Below, piece by piece: positions 1-9,035 of a DNA stretch of 64,000 nucleotides (within the stretch, counting starts at the first letter, position 1; every line of letters starts with the position of its first letter). The stretch is from Sphingobacteriia bacterium (GTDB lineage: Bacteria; Bacteroidota; Bacteroidia; Bacteroidales; UBA7960), in assembly GCA_011390785.1 (NCBI GenBank), contig JAABRR010000013.1:61845-125844 (forward strand). Direction: 5' to 3'. The notes below the pieces were generated by a model. It was given only the letters and a program-made list of their open reading frames with translations, searched no databases and was not told where the DNA came from. The translations under genes and the position numbers were made by a program.

Positions 1-245
1 GTGGTACCATGCAAAAAGTAAACACCAACAATAAAGAAAGTGTATTTGCTTTTATTCGCCAAAAGGAGAAAAATAAAGTATTGGTAATACTCAACCTATC
101 GGCAGAACCTAGAACAGTAATTCTTGAAACCAATTCAGATTATAGGGGCCGTTATACTGATTTTTTTCAAAATAAAAGAATCCGGATCAGAAAGAATTCT
201 GCAATTGAAATGCAGCCCTGGGGTTATAAAGTTTATGTGAATTAG
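1..245 (+). CDS. Glycoside hydrolase (alpha-amylase family), C-terminal end only
   Basis: This is the 3' end of a gene that begins before the window. The frame is open from base 3 and stops at TAG 243-245, so about 80 residues are visible. They look like the C-terminal all-beta domain of alpha-amylase-family (GH13) enzymes: a VFAFIR strand, then a VLVILNLSAEP strand, then a closing WGYKVYV strand. That domain packs against the catalytic barrel and helps hold starch-type substrates. The catalytic domain is outside the window, so the exact enzyme (amylase, neopullulanase, maltogenic type) cannot be stated. The internal ATG at 9 is not a believable start because the domain is already under way. 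Confidence 0.6.
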   Translation, partial: GTMQKVNTNNKESVFAFIRQKEKNKVLVILNLSAEPRTVILETNSDYRGRYTDFFQNKRIRIRKNSAIEMQPWGYKVYVN

Positions 246-317
246 TGACCTGTTACCTTAAATAGGATTAGCTCAAAAGAGATAAAATCTTTATTTTAAT
301 TTTATGAAGTTGACTAT

Positions 318-1115
318 TTATCTGGGTCGATAACATGATTTGCAAAAACTTTCAATAAAATCAAGACATTGTAATTTGGCTTCAATAAAGCCCATATGAC
401 CAACATTTCTAAGTATAAGAGAATGAGCTGTTTCGGTAAGGGCCATTTGTACCCATACATTTTCAAATGGAATTCGGCTGTCTTTCTGGCCGGCAATAAA
501 CATAACCGGGAAAGATGCATTGATGAGAACATCTAAAGTACTTGAACGTTCTTTCATTCCCAATTGGGCTGCTACTAATGATTCTGGTTTTATTCTGGAA
601 GCTTCTTCAATTAATTGCTGTATTTCATTCTGAAAAAGATCTTTGGTTTCCGGGGCAAAAAGGCTGGGAATAAAATTAAGCAGAAAACCGGAGTGATTTT
701 TGTGAATGGCTTCGATAGATTTTTCTCTTGCTTTTTTAGTTTCATCACTATCTGCCAATGATGTACTGTGAAAAAGGCCAAGTCCTTTCAACATTCTTGA
801 ATATTTTCTTGCAAAAGCCAATGAAACATAACCGCCCATAGAGTGGCCGATCATAATTGTTTTTTCAATTTTTAAATAGTCCAAAACTGCCTTTATAGAG
901 TCTGCCAATAGTTCCATGGTATGCACAGAATCAATTATACTGCTATTCCCATGCCCGGGAAGGTCTATCAAAATCAATCTGCATTTTTCAGACAATGATT
1001 CTTTATAATCATTCCAAATCTTTAGTGATTCTGTATACCCATGAACCAGAATCAATGGATTACCATTACCATATTCTTCAAAGTAAATCTTCCCGTTTTT
1101 GTAATTTATAGTCAT
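318..1115 (-). CDS. Alpha/beta-fold hydrolase
   Basis: A 265-residue soluble hydrolase of the alpha/beta superfamily. The HGY oxyanion-hole motif is at residues 25-27. The nucleophile elbow GHSMGG places the serine at Ser92. The acid is probably Asp212 (GQKDSRIP) and the base His240 (VGHMGF), a complete triad in canonical order. There is no signal peptide, so it is probably cytoplasmic. Length and motifs fit the esterase/BioH/haloperoxidase-like group, and the substrate cannot be read from sequence. The gene is convergent with the preceding glycosidase gene and divergent from the histidine kinase gene that follows. Confidence 0.82.
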   Translation of the reverse strand: MTINYKNGKIYFEEYGNGNPLILVHGYTESLKIWNDYKESLSEKCRLILIDLPGHGNSSIIDSVHTMELLADSIKAVLDYLKIEKTIMIGHSMGGYVSLAFARKYSRMLKGLGLFHSTSLADSDETKKAREKSIEAIHKNHSGFLLNFIPSLFAPETKDLFQNEIQQLIEEASRIKPESLVAAQLGMKERSSTLDVLINASFPVMFIAGQKDSRIPFENVWVQMALTETAHSLILRNVGHMGFIEAKLQCLDFIESFCKSCYRPR

Positions 1116-1277
1116 TTTACTTCTTTTAAATGTTGCTTTATTTCAACCAAAGGAAAAGTATAGCTAAAGGTAGTGTTTTTTTCTTTATAAATAAGAAATA
1201 GCCTTATGTTTATTTTTTATAACTTTACTTGCATCAGGCCTTTCATCAAATATAAATCAACTTTTAATTTTTATTCT

Positions 1278-2714
1278 ATGAATGATAAACCATCAAAGAA
1301 AATTCATATTATCGATGATGATTTAAATACAATTCATATTTTAAGATTTGTTCTTAAATCTAAGGGGTATGATGTATTTTCTTCTACTTCCGGGAAGGAT
1401 GCGTTGGCTTATATAAAAAAAATGGTTCCAGACCTTATATTATTGGATGTAATAATGCCGGAAATGGATGGTTATCAGGTTTGTCATTCTTTAAAATCCG
1501 TTTCTTATTTAAAAGATATTCCAGTTATTTTTATTACTGCTTCGCATGATACATCAGAATTGGTTAAGGGTTTTGATGCCGGAGCCGTAGATTTTATTTC
1601 AAAACCTATTAATCGGGCAGAGTTATTGGCCAGAGTTCAAACTCATATCGAGTTAAAACAAGCACGTGATGTTATTGCTCTCAAAAATCGTAATTTAAGC
1701 CTTGAAATTGAAAATAGAAAGCAGGCTGAAGAAAAATTCAGAGCACTTTCTGAAACTGCTTTTGAAGGTGTTCTCTTTTTGCAGGGATCCAAAATTATAG
1801 AATATAATAAGGCTGCTGAGCAACTGTTTTCCTTTAATTTGCAAAAGGCTGAATCAAAGTCTATTAATGAGTTTACTGATGAAATTGGTAAAGATTTACT
1901 TAAAAAAATATTCAGGAAAAAGGATCAGTCGGGCGTTTGGGAACTCAACTTTTTTAATCAGCAAAAAGAGCAGTTTTATGGGATGGTTCAATATCAGTCT
2001 TTTGTTTATAAGGGTAAAAAAGTAAATGTATTGGCTGTACGAGATATTACAAGGCAAAAAGAGATTGATAATGAAATATTTAATGCAATTATTGATGCCG
2101 AAGAAAAGGAACGCAAAAGATTTTCACGAGATATGCATGACGGACTTGGGGCTTTGCTTTCTACCCTGAAAATTTATGTGGGTCTTTTGCAAAAGGAGAA
2201 TAAAAATGCCAGTGAAAAGGAAATGCTGATTGCTGAAATGAAAGACACTATCACTATAGCTGTTGAGTCGGCAAGAACCATCGCCAATAATATTATGCCA
2301 AGTGTATTAATGGATCATGGGTTGTTAAAAGCTTTGAAATCTTTTGTTGATGCGTTGAATAAAACAAAAGCTGCGGATGTTAATTTTAAATATCCAGCAA
2401 ACAATTTTATTTTACCAACCAATACAGAAACACACCTTTATCGTATTATCCTTGAGCTAATCAATAATACTTTAAAGCATGCAAATGCCACGAAAATTGA
2501 TTTAACTATTGATTTTAGCAATAATATCTTAAGGATTAATTACCAGGATAATGGGGTTGGGTTTGATTATGAAATGGCACACGGTAAGCAATCGGGTAGT
2601 CAGGGATTAAAAAATATTCTAAGCCGGTTAAATTTTATCAATGGGAAAGGTTTCTTTGAAACTGCACCCGGACAAGGACTAAAGTTTAATATTGATGTTC
2701 CCATAAAAAATTAG
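1278..2714 (+). CDS. Hybrid sensor: REC-PAS-histidine kinase (HisKA_3 type)
   Basis: A soluble 478-residue sensor kinase. An N-terminal receiver domain (residues about 7-125) carries the DD pair at 13-14 and phospho-acceptor Asp57 (LLDVIMPEMDG). A PAS-like domain follows (about 150-265), then a HisKA_3 dimerisation segment with RDMHDGLG and His287, then an ATPase domain with ELINNTLKHA and a late GLKNIL glycine motif. No membrane segments are visible. An upstream in-frame ATG at 1206 would add 24 hydrophobic residues unrelated to REC domains and would overlap a TAACTTTA promoter-like box at 1220-1227, so the start at 1278 is preferred. The NarL-type regulator 112 bp downstream is its likely partner. 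Confidence 0.85.
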   Translation: MNDKPSKKIHIIDDDLNTIHILRFVLKSKGYDVFSSTSGKDALAYIKKMVPDLILLDVIMPEMDGYQVCHSLKSVSYLKDIPVIFITASHDTSELVKGFDAGAVDFISKPINRAELLARVQTHIELKQARDVIALKNRNLSLEIENRKQAEEKFRALSETAFEGVLFLQGSKIIEYNKAAEQLFSFNLQKAESKSINEFTDEIGKDLLKKIFRKKDQSGVWELNFFNQQKEQFYGMVQYQSFVYKGKKVNVLAVRDITRQKEIDNEIFNAIIDAEEKERKRFSRDMHDGLGALLSTLKIYVGLLQKENKNASEKEMLIAEMKDTITIAVESARTIANNIMPSVLMDHGLLKALKSFVDALNKTKAADVNFKYPANNFILPTNTETHLYRIILELINNTLKHANATKIDLTIDFSNNILRINYQDNGVGFDYEMAHGKQSGSQGLKNILSRLNFINGKGFFETAPGQGLKFNIDVPIKN

Positions 2715-2747
2715 ATTGTTAACGCCTCCAAATCCTATTTTTATCTT

Positions 2748-2755
2748 TACATTTG
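2748..2755 (+). promoter_or_regulatory. -7 box (TACATTTG) upstream of the NarL-type regulator
   Basis: TACATTTG matches the Bacteroidota -7 element TAnnTTTG exactly and lies 71 bp before the regulator start. No TTG is present at the expected -33 spacing, so this is a moderate call. It would allow the regulator to be transcribed separately from the kinase gene. Confidence 0.4.
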
Positions 2756-2826
2756 TAGCAATGAAATATTAAATTTAAGTTTGAATCAGACTTTATTTTT
2801 TTCACCAAAAATTTAAGGGCAGAAGG

Positions 2827-3495
2827 ATGGATAAAAACAAGAAACTTCAAATAATGATAGTCGAAGATCAGCATATTTTTCGAAAAGGGCTGATCATGCT
2901 TTTTAAAGAAATACGTGGTGTAAGTATATTTGGCGAAGCTTCTAACGGAGAAGAATTCCTTCAAATGATCGAAAAGGAAAGACCTGATATTGTATTTATG
3001 GATATTCAGATGCCTGTCATGAACGGCATTGAAGCTACCAAAAAAGCACTTGATTTATATCCTACACTTAAAATAGTTGCCATTAGTATGTTTGGTGATG
3101 AAGAATACCTGGTAAGCATGATTGAAGCGGGTGTTAAAGGGTTTTTATTAAAAACAGTTGAGGAATATGAGTTGAATAAGGCAATTGAATTGGTGGCTGA
3201 TAATAAAAACTACTTTTCTGATGAATTACTGCCTGTTTTAACCAACTCTTTGGTTAATAGAAAAGCTAAGCCTGATTCAAATGATAGTGAGCTTAAAGAA
3301 GAGTTAACAAAAAGAGAAATTGAAGTTCTTAATTTAATATGTAAAGGATTTACCATTAAAGAAATTGCTGACCAATTATTTATAAGTCAACGAACCGTTG
3401 ATGGCCACAAAGCAAATCTTTTCAGAAAAACCGGTGTTGATAGCAGTGTTAAACTGGTTACTTTCGCTATAAAAAATAACCTTTATAAATTATAA
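2827..3495 (+). CDS. NarL/FixJ-family response regulator
   Basis: A 222-residue two-domain regulator. The receiver domain (about 7-125) has acidic residues ED at 13-14, phospho-acceptor Asp59 (FMDIQMPVMNG) and conserved Lys109 (LLKT). A LuxR-type helix-turn-helix occupies about 155-220 (LTKREIEVLNLICKG, then ISQRTVDGHKANLF). This pairing with a HisKA_3 kinase is the standard NarX/NarL arrangement, and the kinase gene is immediately upstream, so phosphotransfer between them is likely. The target genes and the signal are unknown. The stop codon lies inside a long perfect hairpin that probably terminates the transcript. Confidence 0.9.
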   Translation: MDKNKKLQIMIVEDQHIFRKGLIMLFKEIRGVSIFGEASNGEEFLQMIEKERPDIVFMDIQMPVMNGIEATKKALDLYPTLKIVAISMFGDEEYLVSMIEAGVKGFLLKTVEEYELNKAIELVADNKNYFSDELLPVLTNSLVNRKAKPDSNDSELKEELTKREIEVLNLICKGFTIKEIADQLFISQRTVDGHKANLFRKTGVDSSVKLVTFAIKNNLYKL

Positions 3496-3504
3496 AGGTT
3501 ATTT
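3474..3504. terminator. Bidirectional intrinsic terminator
   Basis: A perfect 13-bp inverted repeat (arms 3474-3486 and 3492-3504, 5-nt loop) sits between two convergent genes and overlaps the stop codon of the NarL-type regulator. Each arm ends in an A/T run, so it could end transcription in both directions. The stem is AT-rich, which lowers certainty. Confidence 0.6.
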
Positions 3505-3535
3505 AAATATTTTTCAATATTTGGGCAATGCTTAA

Positions 3536-4546
3536 TTATGGGCAGTCTTTTATTAACTCGCAGCTCACCTCATTATCTGAAGGCTTTTTAGCCAGATAAT
3601 CTTCAATATTTTTAATAGTAGTATTGGCTATCTGTTCGAGACTTTCCTTAGTAAAAAAGCCTTGGTGAGCGGTAATCAATACATTTGGAAAGATCATTAA
3701 TCGTGAAATCTGATCATCACGTATAATTTGCTCAGAGAGATCGCGAAAAAACAGTTTTTCTTCTTCTTCGTAAACATCTATTGCCAGAGATCCCAGTGTC
3801 TCTTCTTTCAAGGCTTCTATAACCGCTAAGGTATCTACCAGTTTTCCTCTGCTTGTATTTACCAGCATTGCCCCTTTTTTCATCATGCTTAATGATTCTT
3901 TATTTATAATATGGTGAGTTTCCGGGGTAAGGGGGCAGTGGAGGCTAAGAATATCTGATTCACTAAATACTTCATTTAGTGATTTGTAAATTACTCCCTT
4001 CTTTTTCATCTCATCAGAAGGGAATTTATCGTAGGCAACTACATTAGCTCCCATACCCGTCATTATATTGCAGAAAGCCTTGCCTATTTGCCCCGTACCA
4101 ATTACACCCACAGTTTTTTTGTAAATATTAAAACCGGTTAATCTTACCAGAGAAAAGTTTCCATCTCGCACCCTGTTGTATGCTTTATGGGTTTTTCTTG
4201 CCTGTGTCATGATAAGGGCAAGTGCATGCTCTGCGACTGCTTCAGGAGAGTAGGCTGGCACACGCATAATTCTGATATTATTTTCTTTAGCCGCCCGTAG
4301 GTCCACATTATTGAATCCCGCACATCTCAGGGCTACCAACCGTACTTCTGCTTCAGAGAGCAGACGCAACGTGTCACTGTTAATCCTGTCATTTACGAAA
4401 ACACATACCCCATCAAAGCCATTTGTCAGATTTACTGTTTGAGGGCGCAATCGAGATTCGAAATATTCAAAATGATGATTCCCTTTAGCATTCTCAAAGA
4501 ATTGCTGATCATAAGGTTGAGTTGAAAAAAATGCAATTTTTGCCAT
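3536..4546 (-). CDS. ldhA: D-lactate dehydrogenase (2-hydroxyacid dehydrogenase family)
   Basis: A 336-residue NAD-dependent D-2-hydroxyacid dehydrogenase that should interconvert pyruvate and D-lactate in the cytoplasm. The nucleotide-binding motif GTGQIG is at 150-155, followed by Asp173 at the end of the second strand, which favours NAD over NADP. The catalytic residues fit Arg233 (NTSRG), the Glu in DVYEEE (about 261) and His294 (TAHQGF). The C-terminal RDLSEQII and NVLITAHQ segments resemble E. coli LdhA more than SerA or VanH-type enzymes. It stands alone between convergent and divergent neighbours and probably serves fermentative NADH disposal. Confidence 0.88.
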   Translation of the reverse strand: MAKIAFFSTQPYDQQFFENAKGNHHFEYFESRLRPQTVNLTNGFDGVCVFVNDRINSDTLRLLSEAEVRLVALRCAGFNNVDLRAAKENNIRIMRVPAYSPEAVAEHALALIMTQARKTHKAYNRVRDGNFSLVRLTGFNIYKKTVGVIGTGQIGKAFCNIMTGMGANVVAYDKFPSDEMKKKGVIYKSLNEVFSESDILSLHCPLTPETHHIINKESLSMMKKGAMLVNTSRGKLVDTLAVIEALKEETLGSLAIDVYEEEEKLFFRDLSEQIIRDDQISRLMIFPNVLITAHQGFFTKESLEQIANTTIKNIEDYLAKKPSDNEVSCELIKDCP

Positions 4547-4581
4547 ATCAATAATTGTTATATTAAATATTAAGCCCTGTA

Positions 4582-4589
4582 CAAAACTA
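4582..4589 (-). promoter_or_regulatory. -7 box (TAGTTTTG) for the D-lactate dehydrogenase gene
   Basis: On the minus strand TAGTTTTG matches TAnnTTTG and lies about 36 bp before the start codon, a normal leader length for this phylum. A clear -33 TTG is not visible. Confidence 0.4.
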
Positions 4590-4688
4590 TTATTGAATAA
4601 ATAGTTGTTTGTAAATTAACAGCTTTATAGCTTGTATGTTTTTAAAGAAATAAGTATAAGTGAGGAAGTTAATTTTTAATTGATAACA

Positions 4689-4721
4689 AAAAAGGGTTTA
4701 TACAATATACAAACCCTTTTT
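4689..4721. terminator. Intrinsic terminator downstream of riboflavin synthase gene
   Basis: An 11-bp inverted repeat (4689-4699 and 4711-4721) with an 11-nt loop. The stem centre is GGGTTT/AAACCC, and T-runs lie on the outside on both strands. It lies 60 bp beyond the riboflavin synthase stop codon, where a terminator for that gene is expected. Confidence 0.7.
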
Positions 4722-4780
4722 ATTTATACTGATAAGCTATTCCATGAAAACATTTACCAAAAAATTATAATCAACTTAAA

Positions 4781-5389
4781 TTATTTTTTTGCATTAAAAT
4801 GTTCCTCCAATAAACGGGCAACATATTTTCCAATTATATCGAATTCAAGGTTTACAATACTGCCTGGCTTAAAATCTCCAAAATTGGTATGCTCATAGGT
4901 ATAAGGAATTATGGCTACAGAAAAGCTTCCTGGCTCAGAATCTACTACAGTAAGGCTTACTCCGTTAACAGAAATGGATCCCTTTTCAACGGTAATGTTT
5001 TTTGGGCCTCGATCATAATCAAAGTAAAACTTCCAACTGCCATCGTATTCTTCAACCTTTTTGCAAATGGCTGTCTGATCAACATGCCCCTGAACAATAT
5101 GGCCATCCAGTCTTCCATCAAATCGCATAGATCTTTCCAGATTCACCCTGTAGCCTGGCTGCCAACCCCTTAGGTTTGTTTTATCGAGAGTTTCCTGAAT
5201 GGCTGTAACCACATATTGGTTTTTTTCCATGTCAACTTCTACAACTGTAAGGCAAACACCATCATGCGACATGCTCTGATCAATCCTGAGCTCGCTGGCA
5301 ACGGGTGTTTCAATGGTAATATTGATGTTTTCTCCTTCTTTATTTATGCTGGCAACTTTGCCTGTAGCTTCTACTATTCCTGTAAACAT
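4781..5389 (-). CDS. ribE: Riboflavin synthase, alpha subunit
   Basis: A 202-residue protein that converts two molecules of 6,7-dimethyl-8-ribityllumazine to riboflavin plus a pyrimidinedione, the last step of riboflavin synthesis. It starts with the diagnostic MFTGIVEATG. Two homologous lumazine-binding half-domains are visible: the first with SHDGVCLTVV (residues about 41-50), the second with SVNGVSLTVV after a GHVDQT linker motif. Length is typical for a trimeric synthase. The other rib genes are not adjacent. Gene naming differs between taxa (ribE or ribC). Confidence 0.95.
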   Translation of the reverse strand: MFTGIVEATGKVASINKEGENINITIETPVASELRIDQSMSHDGVCLTVVEVDMEKNQYVVTAIQETLDKTNLRGWQPGYRVNLERSMRFDGRLDGHIVQGHVDQTAICKKVEEYDGSWKFYFDYDRGPKNITVEKGSISVNGVSLTVVDSEPGSFSVAIIPYTYEHTNFGDFKPGSIVNLEFDIIGKYVARLLEEHFNAKK

Positions 5390-5446
5390 ATTGCTTTTTT
5401 TTTATTTAGAAATTTGTTTTATTCACAATTAATTCAATGCACAAAT

Positions 5447-7171
5447 TTACTCCCGATACAGGTATCTGTCTCCGGTTAACTCAACAATTGTTTTAAGCCA
5501 CCACTCGGGGTATTCAGGATGTTCAACAATAGGATACTTACCCCATTGATTGGTAAGAAATGTGCCATTTTCCTCCTTCTTTATATTTCCATCAAGATAT
5601 TTCACCATTATAAACTGAAATAGGTCTTCCCATCTTTCAACTGTGTAATCACCCATGGAAACAGAAAAATTGGTAAGAAATTCGCCGGCTAATTCCGGAT
5701 CTTTGTTATACAGGTCAAGTGCTGCCTTATCAATAGAGGGTACAAATTCTCTGAAACTGTTTTCCAGTTCCTGTTGTACTTTTCTAACATCACCAATGGT
5801 TAAGCTGTAGCGAAGATAGGTGAAATGGGATACTTTATTGAAAACCCAGAAAGCAGCATCTTCTTCATAATCAATAATACTTCCAAATCCTTCCTTAAAT
5901 GACCCGGGAACTTTGTTTATTCCTGCGTACATGGGTATATAAACAGTTGTATTGGTATCATCAACTCCAAACCAGATTATACCACCGATGGGATCGGGTA
6001 GGTCTTTTCTGGATTGCGTAATAAAGGAAAAAGCTGTTTGCTGGGTAGCTGTAGTGCGTTCGTGAAAATATGTTTTACCATCTACTTCCCACGTAAGAGG
6101 GCGCCACCGGTAGGGCATTGACCAGGGGCCACCTCCAATATCCTGCGAAAGATCAAAATCAGTTCCCTGCAAATAATCGCGTTTGAAATTGATAAGATCT
6201 TCAACAGAAAGCTTTTTCTCAGGTTTTACCCACAAAGGCATCCTGTTGGAAAGATCGAACCCCATGGCATAATCCATGTACTGGTCCATCTCGCTGTTCA
6301 CTTTATTGAACATGCTCCACACCCTTGCTTCACAAAATCTTGCTGCCCCAAAATCAAGCGGAGCATACACATCAGAAAAACTAAATTCATCATCATTGCC
6401 ATTGAAATACTCACTTTTGCGGGCAAAGTCAATTACATCATGCGCATAAATAACCTGTATGTCAGGGTTGTGAAGCTTGTCAAATTCTTTGTTGGTGATG
6501 GAAATTTTACCATCTGTTTTAGGGAAAGTGGTTATACGGGCATGGTTTGCATGTGCTGAAATAAAACCGTCTGGTATTTTCATTGCTACCCATACTGCAC
6601 CCTTGTTTTCATTGTAGGTTTTGCTGGTAATGCTATCATGTTTAAGACTGGTTCCTTTTCCGATAATTTCCATGATCCATACTTCATTAGGATCGGCTAT
6701 AGAAAAAGACTCTCCTGAACTATAGTATCCATATTCATTGGCAAGTTCTCCAATAACCTTTATGGCATCCCTTGCTGTTGGCGCAAGCATTAAAGCTAAT
6801 TGCATTAGTCCGGTGTAATCTATCCCACCCATAGTATCTTTCAATTCTGAATGACCTCCAAATGTGGTTTCTCCTATGGCTACCTGTTTCTCGTTAATAT
6901 AACCAATTACCTGGTAGGTTTTTTCAGGAAGGGGAATTTTAGCAAGGGGTTTATGACTTCCCCTATAGTAAACCTGAAAACTACTACCTGGTTCTTTTTG
7001 ACCTCCTTCAAAGAAATACAACTCTCCATATCGTATATGCGAATCGGCAGCATAACTAATCATCGATGATCCATCTGCCGAAGCACCTGGAGTAACCAAA
7101 TAACTGGTACAAGGGTATAAATTTGAAAAAACTAATAATATTGAAAGGATTGAAATAATTTTTTTTGTCAT
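5447..7171 (-). CDS. Secreted C69-family dipeptidase
   Basis: A 574-residue peptidase of family C69 (PepD of the Ntn-hydrolase fold). Residues 1-20 form a signal peptide. The mature chain would start with Cys21 in PCTSYLV, the N-terminal nucleophile expected for this family, so signal cleavage and activation may be one event. Later blocks such as DSHIRYG, IGETTFGG, EYGYYSSGESFSIADPNE and the Trp-rich C-terminus fit the family. It probably hydrolyses dipeptides in the periplasm or at the surface. The gene lies 57 bp upstream of riboflavin synthase on the same strand, with no obvious functional link. Confidence 0.88.
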   Translation of the reverse strand: MTKKIISILSILLVFSNLYPCTSYLVTPGASADGSSMISYAADSHIRYGELYFFEGGQKEPGSSFQVYYRGSHKPLAKIPLPEKTYQVIGYINEKQVAIGETTFGGHSELKDTMGGIDYTGLMQLALMLAPTARDAIKVIGELANEYGYYSSGESFSIADPNEVWIMEIIGKGTSLKHDSITSKTYNENKGAVWVAMKIPDGFISAHANHARITTFPKTDGKISITNKEFDKLHNPDIQVIYAHDVIDFARKSEYFNGNDDEFSFSDVYAPLDFGAARFCEARVWSMFNKVNSEMDQYMDYAMGFDLSNRMPLWVKPEKKLSVEDLINFKRDYLQGTDFDLSQDIGGGPWSMPYRWRPLTWEVDGKTYFHERTTATQQTAFSFITQSRKDLPDPIGGIIWFGVDDTNTTVYIPMYAGINKVPGSFKEGFGSIIDYEEDAAFWVFNKVSHFTYLRYSLTIGDVRKVQQELENSFREFVPSIDKAALDLYNKDPELAGEFLTNFSVSMGDYTVERWEDLFQFIMVKYLDGNIKKEENGTFLTNQWGKYPIVEHPEYPEWWLKTIVELTGDRYLYRE

Positions 7172-7964
7172 TTTAATGAGGATTAATTATTAAGCTATAA
7201 TCAGATGTTTGATAAATGTTTTGAATTTTTTATATGGATCAGCAAGTTATTTTATTTATGGGGTTAAAAAAATTACAGGCAAACCTACATATTTTTTTTT
7301 AATGACCTTTATAATGATTCAGAAAGATTATCCCTGTAATGATCATGCAATTTAATTATTCAGGCTAATCTGTTACGTTTATATCAAATAGTTTGGTAAT
7401 CTAATCTCAATTTGTGAAGTAAACCAAGTTTAAAACTAACGCTGTTATAATGCAAAAATTTATGAATTATTGATTAATTATCCTGGTACCCGATAACTAA
7501 AAAAAAATATAGAAAATTGGCAGAGAGCTTGTTGAGTGTGTTTCAGTAGTGCCTATATGAGTCTAATCAAGGGGTTTCTTTATAATGAAATCTTTAAGAC
7601 ATAATCAGTTTAGTTTCTCAATATTTTTTAAACGCGCAAATATTATTACTGTTTTAATAGAAGATTTTATTTGTTTTTTTTATCTGTGGTTTTATCGCTT
7701 TAAAAAAATATTATGGGATCAAAAAAATGCTTTTTGATTTAAAATAACATCTTTTAAGATAAAAAAACCAGTGTTTATTTACAAAAACGAATTTTTTAAT
7801 GACTAAATTTGCAATATCATTTTTTTTGAAACGTTTTAAGATAAAATCAAAATTGTGATTTTCTTAATGTAAAAATTTCTCTAATATAATAATTAGTTGA
7901 AAACTTGTTTAGAACTCATAATTGAAACTTAAATCTTCTACCTTTTAATCTTTATATTTGCCTA
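7172..7964. other. 793-bp gene-poor interval
   Basis: No coding frame with recognisable content was found on either strand between the divergent C69 and CobW genes. Visible items: a minus-strand -7-like box TAGGTTTG (7280-7287), an 8-bp hairpin (7718-7738), a plus-strand TAAATTTG box (7804-7811), and a 13-bp direct repeat TTTTAAGATAAAA at 7752-7764 and 7834-7846. The rest is low-complexity AT-rich sequence. Its length exceeds what two divergent promoters need. Confidence 0.5.
7953..7960 (+). promoter_or_regulatory. -7 box (TATATTTG) directly upstream of the CobW-type gene
   Basis: TATATTTG matches TAnnTTTG and ends only 4 bp before the ATG at 7965. If used, transcription would start at or next to the start codon, giving a leaderless or nearly leaderless mRNA. 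There is no TTG at -33 spacing, so the box could be fortuitous. Confidence 0.35.
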
Positions 7965-9035
7965 ATGAAAGGAGATTTTAACCCCGTCTACAATAGCAGT
8001 AGAATACCTGTTACAATAATAACCGGGTTTTTGGGTTCTGGAAAAACAACTTTTTTAAATCATTTGCTCAAAAAGTACGGGGAATCTCGGTTTGCAATTA
8101 TTGAAAATGAATTTGGAGAATTAGGAATTGATAAAGATCTACTGGATTGTGATAATTTGCCTGTTTATGAATTAATAAACGGTTGTATTTGTTGCACTTT
8201 AAATGAAGATTTTTTCAGAGCCTTGCAGTTAATAATTGAAAGTAGTCATAAGATTGATCATCTTCTAATAGAAACTACAGGTATTGCAGATCCGGGTCAG
8301 GTAATAGATGTTTTTTTATCTAATGAGCAAATTAAACAAAACTTTATAATTAATAGTGTTATTTGCCTTGCCGATTCCGCAAATTTGCAAAGCATTCTCG
8401 ACAATGAGAAAGAAGCTGTTAAACAAGTTGTTCTTGCGGATATAGTGATGTTAAATAAAATCGACTTAATTGACAGCCAGGGGTTAGGTAAAATAAAAAG
8501 CCTGATAAGGGAAATAAATCCTATGGCGCAAATTATTGAAACACAAAATGCTCATACCAATGGAACTCCTGTTTTAAAAACTGCTGCTTATTCTCATCAT
8601 CATGTTGAGCAATCAACCCTATCTTTTGATTATCTGAGAATTTCACTTGGGAAAATAATACATAGCAAATCAATATCTACTTCTCTAAATAATAAAATCC
8701 ATAATCATGATATTCATGCAGAAGCCTTTGTTTTTGATGAATGTATTGACCCTGAATTATTTAATATCTGGATAACCAGCTATCTGTATTTTAATCAGAA
8801 AAACTTATACCGCGTTAAAGGAGTTCTTTACTTTAAGGCCCATAATAAAAAGTATATCTTTCAGTCTGTAAAAGGTTCCTGCATTTTTGAAGAGGGAAAT
8901 GAATGGAAGAAAGATGAAGTGAAATTTTCCAAACTTGTTTTTATTGGAAAATTTATTGACCGGGAAATGTTGGAAAATAGGCTTGAGAAATTATTTTTCC
9001 GGTATGATAATACCCGAATTGTTTCTGCCGGGTAG
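7965..9035 (+). CDS. CobW/YjiA-family metal-handling GTPase
   Basis: A 356-residue G3E GTPase (CobW/YjiA/ZNG group). Walker A is GFLGSGKTT (21-29), the conserved ENEFGE follows at 48-52, the metal-binding CxCC motif (CICC) is at 74-77, the Walker B region is ETTGIADP (103-110) and the guanine-specificity motif NKID is at 164-167. A short histidine stretch (SHHH, about 202-206) may add metal ligands. The C-terminal part fits the CobW_C domain. Such proteins move Zn2+ or Co2+ to client enzymes. No cobalamin gene or metal uptake gene is nearby, so the client is unknown. The histidine kinase gene starts 42 bp downstream and may be co-transcribed. Confidence 0.88.
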   Translation: MKGDFNPVYNSSRIPVTIITGFLGSGKTTFLNHLLKKYGESRFAIIENEFGELGIDKDLLDCDNLPVYELINGCICCTLNEDFFRALQLIIESSHKIDHLLIETTGIADPGQVIDVFLSNEQIKQNFIINSVICLADSANLQSILDNEKEAVKQVVLADIVMLNKIDLIDSQGLGKIKSLIREINPMAQIIETQNAHTNGTPVLKTAAYSHHHVEQSTLSFDYLRISLGKIIHSKSISTSLNNKIHNHDIHAEAFVFDECIDPELFNIWITSYLYFNQKNLYRVKGVLYFKAHNKKYIFQSVKGSCIFEEGNEWKKDEVKFSKLVFIGKFIDREMLENRLEKLFFRYDNTRIVSAG

